From NCBI GenBank assembly GCA_034422735.1, contig DAOUJL010000011.1, positions 1 to 38,245 of the forward strand: a DNA stretch of 38,245 nucleotides, given 5' to 3'. The DNA comes from CATOSD01 sp034422735 (GTDB taxonomy: Bacteria > Chloroflexota > Dehalococcoidia > Lucifugimonadales > CATOSD01). The notes below the pieces were generated by a model that saw only the letters and a list, made by a program, of their open reading frames with translations, made no database searches and was not told the DNA's origin. Below, piece by piece: positions 26,075 to 32,980 of the stretch (the first letter of the stretch is position 1; each line of letters starts with the position of its first letter). Made by a program: the position numbers and the translations under genes.

Positions 26075-27304
26075 CTACACCACCACGGCGCCGTTGCGGA
26101 CGACTACTCGGCCGGCTTTGACGACGGTGCGTACGCGGGCGATTGCCGACATGTCGGCGAACGGGTTGCCCTCCACCAGCGTGAGGTCGGCGAGCTTGCC
26201 GGGCGCTATGGTGCCGAGGTCGGCCTCGATGCCGAGCGCCTCCGCCGCGAGGCCGGTCGCGCCGTGGATGACAGACTCTGGCGACATCCCGACGCGGTCC
26301 ACGAGGTAGGCCATGAGCAGGTGAAGCTCGTCGATGGCGGTGCCGGTGGAGCCCTGGTCGCTGCTGACCACCAGCTTGACGCCCGCCTCGTACATGGCGC
26401 GTATGCTCTGGGGACGGCTCTCCCACAGGTGGCCCGGATGCGCCCGCACGTCGCGCATGTCCTCGGCCCGCAGCCTGTACCAGGTGGCGGGCATGGCGAT
26501 GCTGACGATGATGCCCTTGCGCCGGATGTCCTCGGCTAGTTCGGCGTCGTACTCGATGCCGCCGTTAGCGCGGAACGGGCAGTGCTCCAGGGTGTCCATG
26601 CCAGCGTCCACCGCGTAGCGAATGGCGTCCACGCCGTGAACGTGGACCGCCACACGCCTGCCCAGACGGTGAGCGTCTTCGGCGACCACGCGGTAGCCTT
26701 CGGCGTCGTACTGGGACACTTCGGGGTTGGAGCCCGGCGTGGCGTTGCCGCCCGACCCCATCAGCTTGATGAAGTCCACGCCGTTCTTGACCAGCGTCCG
26801 CACGGCGCGGCGCAGCTCGTCGGGCGTGTCGCACTCAATGCCCGTCCACCAGAGTTGACCCGCGGTGGAGGTGATGACCGGCCCGGAGCACAGCATACGC
26901 GGCCCCGGCAGCGCGCCGTCGGCGATGGAGTCGCGCAGCGTCAGCGTCATGTAGTCGTGGTCGCCGCAGTCGCGCACGGTCGTCAGGCCGCTCCTCAGGG
27001 CGGCGAGGGAGTTGCGGGCGCCTACCAGCAGAAGCTGCCTGTCGTTCATGGCGCGGGAGTCCACGCCGCTGGAGGCGGAGCCGGTGTGGAGCATGTGGAC
27101 GTGGGCGTCGATGAGGCCGGGCAGCAGCGTCGCGTCGCCGGCGTCGATTACCTCGGCGCCGGAGGGAATGGCTACCTCGGAGGCGGCGCCGGAGGCGGCC
27201 ACGCGCTCACCCTCGATGAGCGCCACGGCGTCCTCGATCAGTGGGGCGCCGGTACCGTCGAACAGCCGCGCGGACTTGATGGCCCAGGTTTGGGGATTGC
27301 TCAT
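26075..27304 (-). CDS. Amidohydrolase, metal-dependent (imidazolonepropionase/prolidase-like subfamily)
   Basis: 409 residues from ATG 27304; an in-frame start at 27322 lies inside the repeat. 'AIKSARLFDGTG' and 'VIDAGDATLLPGLIDAHVHM' near residue 65 give the beta domain and HxH metal pair. 'VDFIKLMGSGG' near 175 carries the bridging lysine, and 'RVAVHVHGVDAIRYAVDAGMDTLEHC' supplies two more histidines. 'LVVSSDQG' near 320 supplies the catalytic Asp, and 'GTIAPGKLADLTLVEGNPF' closes the protein. This subgroup includes imidazolonepropionase-like and Xaa-Pro/arginine carboxypeptidase-like hydrolases; substrate unknown. It is distinct from the YtcJ-type enzyme at 18243-19859. Its ribosome-binding site appears to be within the upstream repeat. 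Confidence 0.93.
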   Translation of the reverse strand: MSNPQTWAIKSARLFDGTGAPLIEDAVALIEGERVAASGAASEVAIPSGAEVIDAGDATLLPGLIDAHVHMLHTGSASSGVDSRAMNDRQLLLVGARNSLAALRSGLTTVRDCGDHDYMTLTLRDSIADGALPGPRMLCSGPVITSTAGQLWWTGIECDTPDELRRAVRTLVKNGVDFIKLMGSGGNATPGSNPEVSQYDAEGYRVVAEDAHRLGRRVAVHVHGVDAIRYAVDAGMDTLEHCPFRANGGIEYDAELAEDIRRKGIIVSIAMPATWYRLRAEDMRDVRAHPGHLWESRPQSIRAMYEAGVKLVVSSDQGSTGTAIDELHLLMAYLVDRVGMSPESVIHGATGLAAEALGIEADLGTIAPGKLADLTLVEGNPFADMSAIARVRTVVKAGRVVVRNGAVVV

Positions 27305-27309
27305 GTCAG

Positions 27310-27351
27310 TCGTCACCCCCATCCTAACCTTCCCCCTGCGAGGGGGAAGGG
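27310..27351 (-). repeat. Hairpin repeat, family A, copy 2
   Basis: Identical over 42 bases to 25980-26021, with the same 10-bp stem (27328-27350). It begins six bases before the amidohydrolase start at 27304, in the same orientation and nearly the same spacing as copy 1 has to its gene. Confidence 0.85.
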
Positions 27352-27372
27352 ACTAATCGGAAGGCTTACGTT

Positions 27373-27410
27373 CACCCTCACCCTGACCCTCTCCCATCAA
27401 GGGAGAGGGG
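27373..27410 (-). repeat. Palindromic intergenic repeat, family B, copy 2
   Basis: Reverse complement matches 153-190 with three differences in 38. It carries the same CCTCTCCC/GGGAGAGG hairpin and lies next to a family A copy in the gap between the biotin-carrier and amidohydrolase genes. Confidence 0.8.
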
Positions 27411-27429
27411 ACTACGAGGGGAAGGGAAG

Positions 27430-27879
27430 TTACTCCAGCTCGGCGATGAGGTTGCCGTCCATCACCTGTTGGCCCGGGGTTACGTGTATCTGGCGCACGA
27501 CGCCGGACCAGTCCGCGCGGAGCACCTGCCGCATTTTCATGGACTCCAGCACGCATATCTGGTCGCCGACTATCACCTCGTCGCCTTCCTTCACGTCAAT
27601 CGAGATTATGACGCCGGGCATTGGCGAGCGGAACTCCCTCACGGGCGTGGGCAGGCGGCGTATCTCGATTGGCGGATTGTCGGGCCGGCCGGTCGGCTCA
27701 GGCTCAGGTGCGGATTCGGCGGTGTCGGGAGCATCGGCTTCCGGCGCGGGCGGCGTCGTCTCGATGTCGATTTCGAACGGCTCGCCGTCCACCAGGGCGC
27801 GCACGGGCCGTTCGAGGAGGCTGCCCACCTCGACGGTGTACCACTTGCCCTTTACCTTCACTCTGAGCGTCTGAGGCAT
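27430..27879 (-). CDS. Biotin carrier (biotinyl-domain) subunit
   Basis: 149 residues. The C-terminal ~75 residues are a biotinyl/lipoyl domain with the biotin-accepting lysine in 'LESMKMRQVL' near 115 (usual form AMKM), flanked by 'PMPGVIISIDVKEGDEV' and 'VTPGQQVMDGNLIAEL'. A Pro/Ala/Glu-rich flexible linker (~45-75) precedes it. The N-terminal ~40 residues ('LRVKVKGKWYTVEVG') match decarboxylase/carboxylase carrier subunits. It starts six bases after the beta-subunit stop, so it belongs to the gamma-beta-carrier run and should shuttle CO2 from the missing carboxyltransferase to the membrane pump. Confidence 0.92.
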   Translation of the reverse strand: MPQTLRVKVKGKWYTVEVGSLLERPVRALVDGEPFEIDIETTPPAPEADAPDTAESAPEPEPTGRPDNPPIEIRRLPTPVREFRSPMPGVIISIDVKEGDEVIVGDQICVLESMKMRQVLRADWSGVVRQIHVTPGQQVMDGNLIAELE

Positions 27880-27885
27880 ACGCGC

Positions 27886-29043
27886 TTACACCAGCGATAT
27901 GAACACGCCCGCCACCACGGCGGAGCCGATCACCCCCGCCACGTTCGGCCCCATCGCGTGCTGTAACAGGTAGTTTCTGCGGTTCGTCTCCTGGCCCACG
28001 TGGTGGGTCATCCGCGCCGCCATTGGCACCGCGGAGACCCCGGCCGACCCGATAAGCGGGTTGATCTTCTCTTTCAGGAACAGGTTCATCAGCTTGGCGA
28101 ACAGCAGACCGCCCGCGGTCCCGCACGCGAACGCCACCAGTCCCAGTCCCAGAATCGCGAGCGTCTCCAGGTTGAACACCCTCTCCGCAGATAGCTGCGT
28201 GCCCACGGTTATCATCAGGAAGATGGTGGCGATGTTGAGCAGCTCGTTGGAGGCCGCGTTGGTGAGCCTGGGCACCACGCCACTCTCGCGGAACATGTTG
28301 CCGATCATGAACATCGCGATGAGCGGCGCGGCGCGCGGCACAACCAGGATGATTATGATCATGGCCGCCAGCGGGAAGATGAGCTTCTCCCGCTTGGATA
28401 CCTCGCGCGGCGGCGGCATCACGATCTCGCGCTCTTTGCGGGTGGTGAGCAGCCGCATGATCGGCGGCTGTATGAAGGCGATGGTGGCCATGTACGAGTA
28501 GGCTATCACCGCGGTGATGCCCAGCAGCTCGGGGGCAAGCTTTGCGGACAGGAAGATGGTGGTGGGGCCGTCGGCGCCGCCGATGATGCCTATGGCGGCC
28601 GCCTCTTTCAGCGTGAACGACAGCCCCGGAATCAGATCGGCGGCGAGCGCGCCCCAGAAGGCGACGAATATGCCAACCTGGGCCGCCGCGCCCAGCAGCA
28701 GCGTCTTGGGATTGGAGATGATCGGGCCGAAGTCGGTCATCGCGCCAAGCCCGAGGAAGATGATGGGCGGCAGCATGTTCCAGAACGACAGGCCGTAGTG
28801 GAAGAGTATCCCGAAAACGCCCGAGTCCTGGAATCCAGCATCGGGACTGGGCAGCTCCATCAGGCCGGTGAGCGGGAGGTTCGCCACTACGATGCCCAGG
28901 CCGATGGGGATCAGCTCGTAAGGCTCCATGTCGCGGGTGATTGCGAGATAGATGAAGAGGAAGGCGACGAGGAGCATTACCCCGTTGCGCCAGTCGAAGT
29001 TCGCGATGCCCGTCGAGCCGATGAAGTCCAGGAACTCGGTCAA
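27886..29043 (-). CDS. oadB: Na+-translocating decarboxylase beta subunit (OadB/MmdB/GcdB)
   Basis: 385 residues if TTG 29043 is used (GAGAG seven bases upstream); the frame is open to TTG 29091, overlapping the gamma gene. About ten hydrophobic segments. The family core 'IIGGADGPTTIFLSAKLAP' with the Na+-binding Asp is near residue 175, with 'FLDFIGSTGIANFDW' at the start. 'GSAGVSAVPMAARMTHHVGQ' and 'HAMGPNVAGVIGSAVVAG' lie at the end. It decarboxylates carboxybiotin and exports Na+, conserving energy. Run order is gamma, beta, carrier. Confidence 0.95.
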   Translation of the reverse strand: MTEFLDFIGSTGIANFDWRNGVMLLVAFLFIYLAITRDMEPYELIPIGLGIVVANLPLTGLMELPSPDAGFQDSGVFGILFHYGLSFWNMLPPIIFLGLGAMTDFGPIISNPKTLLLGAAAQVGIFVAFWGALAADLIPGLSFTLKEAAAIGIIGGADGPTTIFLSAKLAPELLGITAVIAYSYMATIAFIQPPIMRLLTTRKEREIVMPPPREVSKREKLIFPLAAMIIIILVVPRAAPLIAMFMIGNMFRESGVVPRLTNAASNELLNIATIFLMITVGTQLSAERVFNLETLAILGLGLVAFACGTAGGLLFAKLMNLFLKEKINPLIGSAGVSAVPMAARMTHHVGQETNRRNYLLQHAMGPNVAGVIGSAVVAGVFISLV

Positions 29044-29065
29044 ATGCGTACTCTCAGCGGCCCGA

Positions 29066-29365
29066 TCAGGCCCCGTCCTCGCGGCGCACAATCGGCCTGT
29101 GGCGGGATGCGAGCGTCGCGACGGCTATCGCCGCGGCCAGCGCCTTGTCCCGAGACTCGTCCTCGTCCGGCGTGGGCACGGCGGGGGCCGCGACGCCGCG
29201 CTGGAACGGCGCGCTGTCGGCCAGCCTGACGGCCAGGACTGCGAGCACCAGCACGATTAGCAGGCCGAACGCGGTGGCCATGCCGATGGCGGTCAGTGTG
29301 GCCGCGTCTAGTACGAGTTGCTGGTCGATTGGATCACTCCGAGCGCCGGGCCGGCGGATTTTCAA
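29066..29365 (-). CDS. oadG: Small OadG-like gamma subunit of the Na+ decarboxylase
   Basis: 99 residues from TTG 29365. One membrane helix ('LTAIGMATAFGLLIVLVLAVLAVRL') is followed by an Ala/Pro/Asp linker and a basic tail ending 'SRHRPIVRREDGA'. Gamma subunits anchor the complex; they are very variable in sequence, so the call rests on size, helix, tail and position directly before oadB. No ATG is available. TACAAT eight bases before the TTG suggests a leaderless message. An alternative is initiation further in, after GGAGTGA around 29333. Confidence 0.7.
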   Translation of the reverse strand: MKIRRPGARSDPIDQQLVLDAATLTAIGMATAFGLLIVLVLAVLAVRLADSAPFQRGVAAPAVPTPDEDESRDKALAAAIAVATLASRHRPIVRREDGA

Positions 29366-29373
29366 CGCGGGGA

Positions 29374-29379
29374 ATTGTA
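29374..29379 (-). promoter_or_regulatory. -10 element of the decarboxylase operon, leaderless arrangement
   Basis: On the minus strand TACAAT is followed by eight bases and then TTG 29365. A clear -35 is lacking. Confidence 0.4.
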
Positions 29380-29430
29380 CACCACCGGACGCGGGCGGGC
29401 TAGCACGTGCGTGGGCCGGGCAGTAACAGA

Positions 29431-29439
29431 TGATATGGT
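29431..29439 (+). promoter_or_regulatory. Extended -10 upstream of the DUF4258 gene
   Basis: TGA-TATGGT, an extended -10 about 50 bases before ATG 29489. It would drive the toxin-antitoxin-like pair and possibly recQ. Confidence 0.35.
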
Positions 29440-29488
29440 GTAAGGTGGTGATGGGTCGTGTGTCCCATTCACTCGGATATGTGACAGG

Positions 29489-29821
29489 ATGTACAGTGGT
29501 TCGAGTCGAGTATTGAAGTCTCTCCAGCAGGTTCGCCGACAACTGGAGCAAGGCGAGTTCGCATTCTCTCGACACGCCCTCAGGAGAGCTGTTGAGAGAA
29601 ACGTCAGCGAACTGGAAATCAGGGAGGCTGGCGCCGAAGCCGTTGTAGTAGAGGAGTATCCGGACGACAAGTACGGACCCACGTGGCTGATACTGGGCTT
29701 CTCCAAATCAGGGCGGCCACTCCACATCCAAGTGTCAATTGTCGATTCGCCTGAGGCCAAGATAGTGACACTATACGAACCGAACAGCAATGAGTGGGAG
29801 GACTTCACGAGGAGAATATAG
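29489..29821 (+). CDS. DUF4258 protein, putative RelE-like toxin
   Basis: 110 residues. 'FAFSRHALRRAVERNVSELEIREA' followed by 'VVVEEYPDDKYGPTWLILGFSKSGRPLHIQVSI' and 'IVTLYEPNSNEWEDFTRRI' is the DUF4258 pattern, a small family with a RelE-like fold usually encoded next to YgiT-type zinc-finger proteins. ATG 29489 follows GACAGG directly. The stop codon TAG is immediately followed by the ATG of the next gene, so the two are tightly coupled. Toxin activity is inferred from family and context. Confidence 0.82.
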   Translation: MYSGSSRVLKSLQQVRRQLEQGEFAFSRHALRRAVERNVSELEIREAGAEAVVVEEYPDDKYGPTWLILGFSKSGRPLHIQVSIVDSPEAKIVTLYEPNSNEWEDFTRRI

Positions 29822-30055
29822 ATGGAATTCGCCTGTGTTGTGTGTGGGGCAGAAGATTGCCGTACTGAGTTCGTGGAAGAGGTCTTCAAAGTTGACGGTC
29901 GGTACGTATTGGTTGGCGGCGTGCCGTCAACCGTATGTTCGCGATGCGGTGAGAGTTCCTTCAGCCGCGAGGCTGTTGAGAGGGTTCGCCTGCTGGTACA
30001 CGGCCAATCCCCGGCGGTGAAGTCGGTTACCATGCAGGTCTACGAATATGCGTGA
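29822..30055 (+). CDS. YgiT-type zinc finger protein, putative antitoxin
   Basis: 77 residues. Two Cys pairs ('CVVCG' at 5-9 and 'CSRCGE' near 39-44) form a zinc ribbon like the N-terminal half of MqsA/YgiT. The body 'FVEEVFKVDGRYVLVGGVPSTVCSRCGESSFSREAVERVR' is characteristic. There is no C-terminal helix-turn-helix, so DNA binding would need a partner. It starts on the base after the DUF4258 stop, with AGGAGA upstream. Its TGA overlaps a GTG (30052) in the recQ frame. Confidence 0.85.
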   Translation: MEFACVVCGAEDCRTEFVEEVFKVDGRYVLVGGVPSTVCSRCGESSFSREAVERVRLLVHGQSPAVKSVTMQVYEYA

Positions 30056-30093
30056 CGGGCAACACACTCCTACGTCTCGAGGAATGTCAGTCA

Positions 30094-32868
30094 ATGCCTA
30101 AGGGCGATACGGGTGACCCGGACCTGGTGGGTGCGCTGAAGCGGCGATTCGGCCACGACGGGTTTCTGCCCCTCCAGGAAGAAGTCGTCCGGAACGTGCT
30201 TGCCGGACGCGACTCGCTCGTCCTCATGCCGACGGGAGGCGGCAAGTCTATCTGCTACCAGCTTCCGGCGGTCATACTCGACGGCGTGACGCTGGTGGTA
30301 TCGCCGCTGATAGCCCTGATGAAGGACCAGGTCGACGCGCTCAGGTCCAGGGGCGTCAGGGCCGCGTTCATCAACAGCACGATGACCCAGGCCGAGGTCA
30401 GGGACGTACAGTTGGACGCATACCACGGACGGCTGGACATCCTGTATGTCGCGCCGGAGCGGCTCGTGCTCCAGCAGTTCAGCGACTTCCTGCACGCCGT
30501 GAAGTTGGGCCTCATCGCCATCGACGAGGCCCACTGCATCTCGGAGTGGGGCCACGACTTCCGGCCGGACTACCGCAACCTTCAGGCGCTGCGGGACCAG
30601 TTTCCCGGCACGCCCCTGATCGCGCTCACCGCCACGGCCACCGAGAGGGTGCGCGAGGACGTGGTCCATCAGCTCAAGATGCCGAACGCGGAGAGGTTCA
30701 TTTCCAGCTTCAACCGTCCGAACCTCAGCTACAAGGTTGTGCCCAAGGACCGGAGTTTCGAGCGGCTCGCCGCCATGCTGCGAAAGCTCGGAGACGGCTC
30801 GGCCATCATCTATTGCTTCTCTCGCAAGGATACCGAGGAGCTGGCGTCCCGCCTTTCCGGCGAGGGCTTCGTGGCGCTGCCGTACCACGCCGGCCTGGAG
30901 GACGACGTGCGCCGCCGGACCCAGGAGCGGTTCATCAGCGGCGAAGTGCCCATCATCGTCGCGACCATAGCCTTTGGCATGGGCATCGACAAGCCGGACA
31001 TCCGCCTCGTCGTCCACTACGACCTGCCCAAGACAATCGAGGGCTACTACCAGGAGACGGGCCGGGCCGGTCGCGACGGCCTGCCCAGCGACTGCGTGCT
31101 GTTCTTCTCCTACGGCGACAAGTTCAAGCAGGAGTTCTTCATCAAGAGGATCGAGAACGACGCCGAGCGAGAGGCCGCCAGGGAGAGGCTCGCCACGATG
31201 GTCGGGTATGGCTTCGGCAGAATATGCCGCCGCGAGTACCTGCTGAGCTATTTCGGCGAAGAATGGGGACAGAGCAACTGCGGTGGATGCGACGTGTGCC
31301 TGGCCGAAAAGGAGCCCACGAGTGTCGGCAACACCTACGACGGCACGGTGACAACCCAGAAGGTGCTCTCCGCGATCATCCGCACCGGCGAGCGGTTCGG
31401 CGCCGCCCACGTCGTGGGCGTACTTCGCGGCAGCCGCGCCAAGCGCGTCCTGGAGCTGGGCCACGACAAGCTGTCCGTGCACGGCGTCGCGCGCGACGTG
31501 TCCAGGCACGAGCTGATGGACGTGGTCGACCAGCTCATCGAAAGGGGCCTCGTCGCCCGTGCGACGGGGGAGTTCCCCACGCTGTCCGTCACCAAGGCTG
31601 GCAGGGAGTTTCTCAGTAACCGCGAGACGATAGAGCTTGTTCGGCGAATCGACGACGCGTTCGGCGGCGACGACGCGGACCGGGAACCGGATGCCGGCCT
31701 GTTCGAGAAGCTGCGCTCGCTCAGGAGGGACATTGCCGACTCGCTCGACGTTCCCGCGTTCGTCGTATTTTCGGACGCGGCGCTTCGCGGCATGGCGTCG
31801 AGCTTGCCCCGGGACCGCGACTCGCTACTCGCGGTCAGGGGAGTGGGCAGGCGCAAGGCAGACCAGTTCGGCGAGCGCTTTCTTGCGGCCATCGTCGAGC
31901 ACATGGCCGAGACCGGAGCCAGCCCGGGAGCGACGCCGCCGGGTGAGGAAGCGGCGCGTCCGCCGCGGGCGGCGGCTGATGCCTCGACTCCGTTCGAGAA
32001 GCTGTTGTCCCGCGTGTTCGACCGACCGGTCGCGCTCTCGTCGGCGAATGCCACGGCCCGCAGCGCCGTTCACGGCCACGTGTGGAGCGTTCTCTCCACT
32101 TTCCGCGATGGAGAGGCCCACGTCCTCAGCCTCCGGTTCGGGCTGGAGGACGGACGCGCGCACACGCTCCAGCAGATTGCAAACGGCCTGGGCGTGTCGC
32201 GGGAGCGGGTTCGGCAGATCGAGCGGAAGGCGCTCAGGAGGCTGCGCCATCCGAGCCGGCTGCAGGAGCTGAGGAAGCAGCTCGATGCGGATGGCGGCAT
32301 GGGCGATGCAGCGGAGTCGACGAACCCGGATGGTCCTTGTTCGGACTCTGAGGACGGCTCATACATGGACCAAGTCAAGCAGACCCATCCGCGCGCCTAC
32401 GAAGTGTGGACGCCCGAGGAAGACAAGCGGCTGATAGACATGTTCGAGTCGGGCCATTCGATCGATAGTATCGCCGCCGAACTGCGCCGAGGTCCGGGTG
32501 CCATCGAGTCGAGGCTGAAGCGGCCCGGGATCACGCCCAGCATCGGCGACACCCATGCGGAGACGCTGCGCCTGCTAAGGGAAGGGCTAAACATTGCCGA
32601 AATCGCGCAACAGCGAGGCATCACGGCAGGGAGCGTGCTCGGGCACCTCGAGCATCTTGCAAATGACGGCCAGGCGCCCGAAATTGCCCACCTCATGCCT
32701 GAGCCGCGGCGGTACGAGCGGATAGAGCACGCCTTTCTCGAGGCGGGCGGCGACCTGCTGAGGCCCGTCAAGGACTTGCTGGGCGACGATTACTCTTACG
32801 AGGAGTTGCGCCTGGCCAGAATGCGGATGCGGCAGCTTTCGCAGGAAAAGCTCGACTCAACCGGCTGA
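30094..32868 (+). CDS. recQ: RecQ helicase with appended sigma-70 region 4-like and helix-turn-helix domains
   Basis: 924 residues from ATG 30094 (GAGGA ten bases upstream); GTG 30052, overlapping the upstream stop as GTGA, is an alternative. In order: Walker A 'PTGGGKS' 46-52, 'DEAH' 144-147, and the helicase C-terminal 'QETGRAGRDGLPSDC' near 325. Zinc Cys follow at 378, 396, 399 and 402, then an RQC winged helix (~410-510) and HRDC (~535-600). A further ~320 residues are unusual. Residues ~663-731 read 'VLSLRFGLEDG...TLQQIANGLGVSRERVRQIE' then 'KALRRLRHPSR', very close to region 4.2 of primary sigma factors. A SANT/Myb-like 'WTPEEDKRLIDMF' motif follows (~770-811), then a helix-turn-helix 'LNIAEIAQQRGITAGSVLGHL' (~828-850). 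It unwinds recombination and repair intermediates; the extra domains suggest targeting to promoters or RNA polymerase. Confidence 0.96.
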   Translation: MPKGDTGDPDLVGALKRRFGHDGFLPLQEEVVRNVLAGRDSLVLMPTGGGKSICYQLPAVILDGVTLVVSPLIALMKDQVDALRSRGVRAAFINSTMTQAEVRDVQLDAYHGRLDILYVAPERLVLQQFSDFLHAVKLGLIAIDEAHCISEWGHDFRPDYRNLQALRDQFPGTPLIALTATATERVREDVVHQLKMPNAERFISSFNRPNLSYKVVPKDRSFERLAAMLRKLGDGSAIIYCFSRKDTEELASRLSGEGFVALPYHAGLEDDVRRRTQERFISGEVPIIVATIAFGMGIDKPDIRLVVHYDLPKTIEGYYQETGRAGRDGLPSDCVLFFSYGDKFKQEFFIKRIENDAEREAARERLATMVGYGFGRICRREYLLSYFGEEWGQSNCGGCDVCLAEKEPTSVGNTYDGTVTTQKVLSAIIRTGERFGAAHVVGVLRGSRAKRVLELGHDKLSVHGVARDVSRHELMDVVDQLIERGLVARATGEFPTLSVTKAGREFLSNRETIELVRRIDDAFGGDDADREPDAGLFEKLRSLRRDIADSLDVPAFVVFSDAALRGMASSLPRDRDSLLAVRGVGRRKADQFGERFLAAIVEHMAETGASPGATPPGEEAARPPRAAADASTPFEKLLSRVFDRPVALSSANATARSAVHGHVWSVLSTFRDGEAHVLSLRFGLEDGRAHTLQQIANGLGVSRERVRQIERKALRRLRHPSRLQELRKQLDADGGMGDAAESTNPDGPCSDSEDGSYMDQVKQTHPRAYEVWTPEEDKRLIDMFESGHSIDSIAAELRRGPGAIESRLKRPGITPSIGDTHAETLRLLREGLNIAEIAQQRGITAGSVLGHLEHLANDGQAPEIAHLMPEPRRYERIEHAFLEAGGDLLRPVKDLLGDDYSYEELRLARMRMRQLSQEKLDSTG

Positions 32869-32903
32869 ACGCCCTCGCTTCAATGCCGACCCGTTTTGAG
32901 CAT

Positions 32904-32932
32904 TTGATATGCCAAGGTAGCTCTGATAAATT
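32904..32932 (+). promoter_or_regulatory. Promoter of the MMPL transporter
   Basis: TTGATA (32904-32909), an exact 17-base spacer, then TAAATT (32927-32932) preceded by TGA (extended -10). Predicted start is near 32939, giving a ~42-base leader. Confidence 0.65.
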
Positions 32933-32980
32933 CGACGAGGCGCATCCCCAAACCCTACACCCCGCTGCTGAGGTTTCAGA

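Noticed and set aside
24199..29413. TAGCACGTGCGTG found at 24199-24211 and 29401-29413
   Set aside because: A 13-base match between two places in 38 kb is expected by chance; the flanks do not match.
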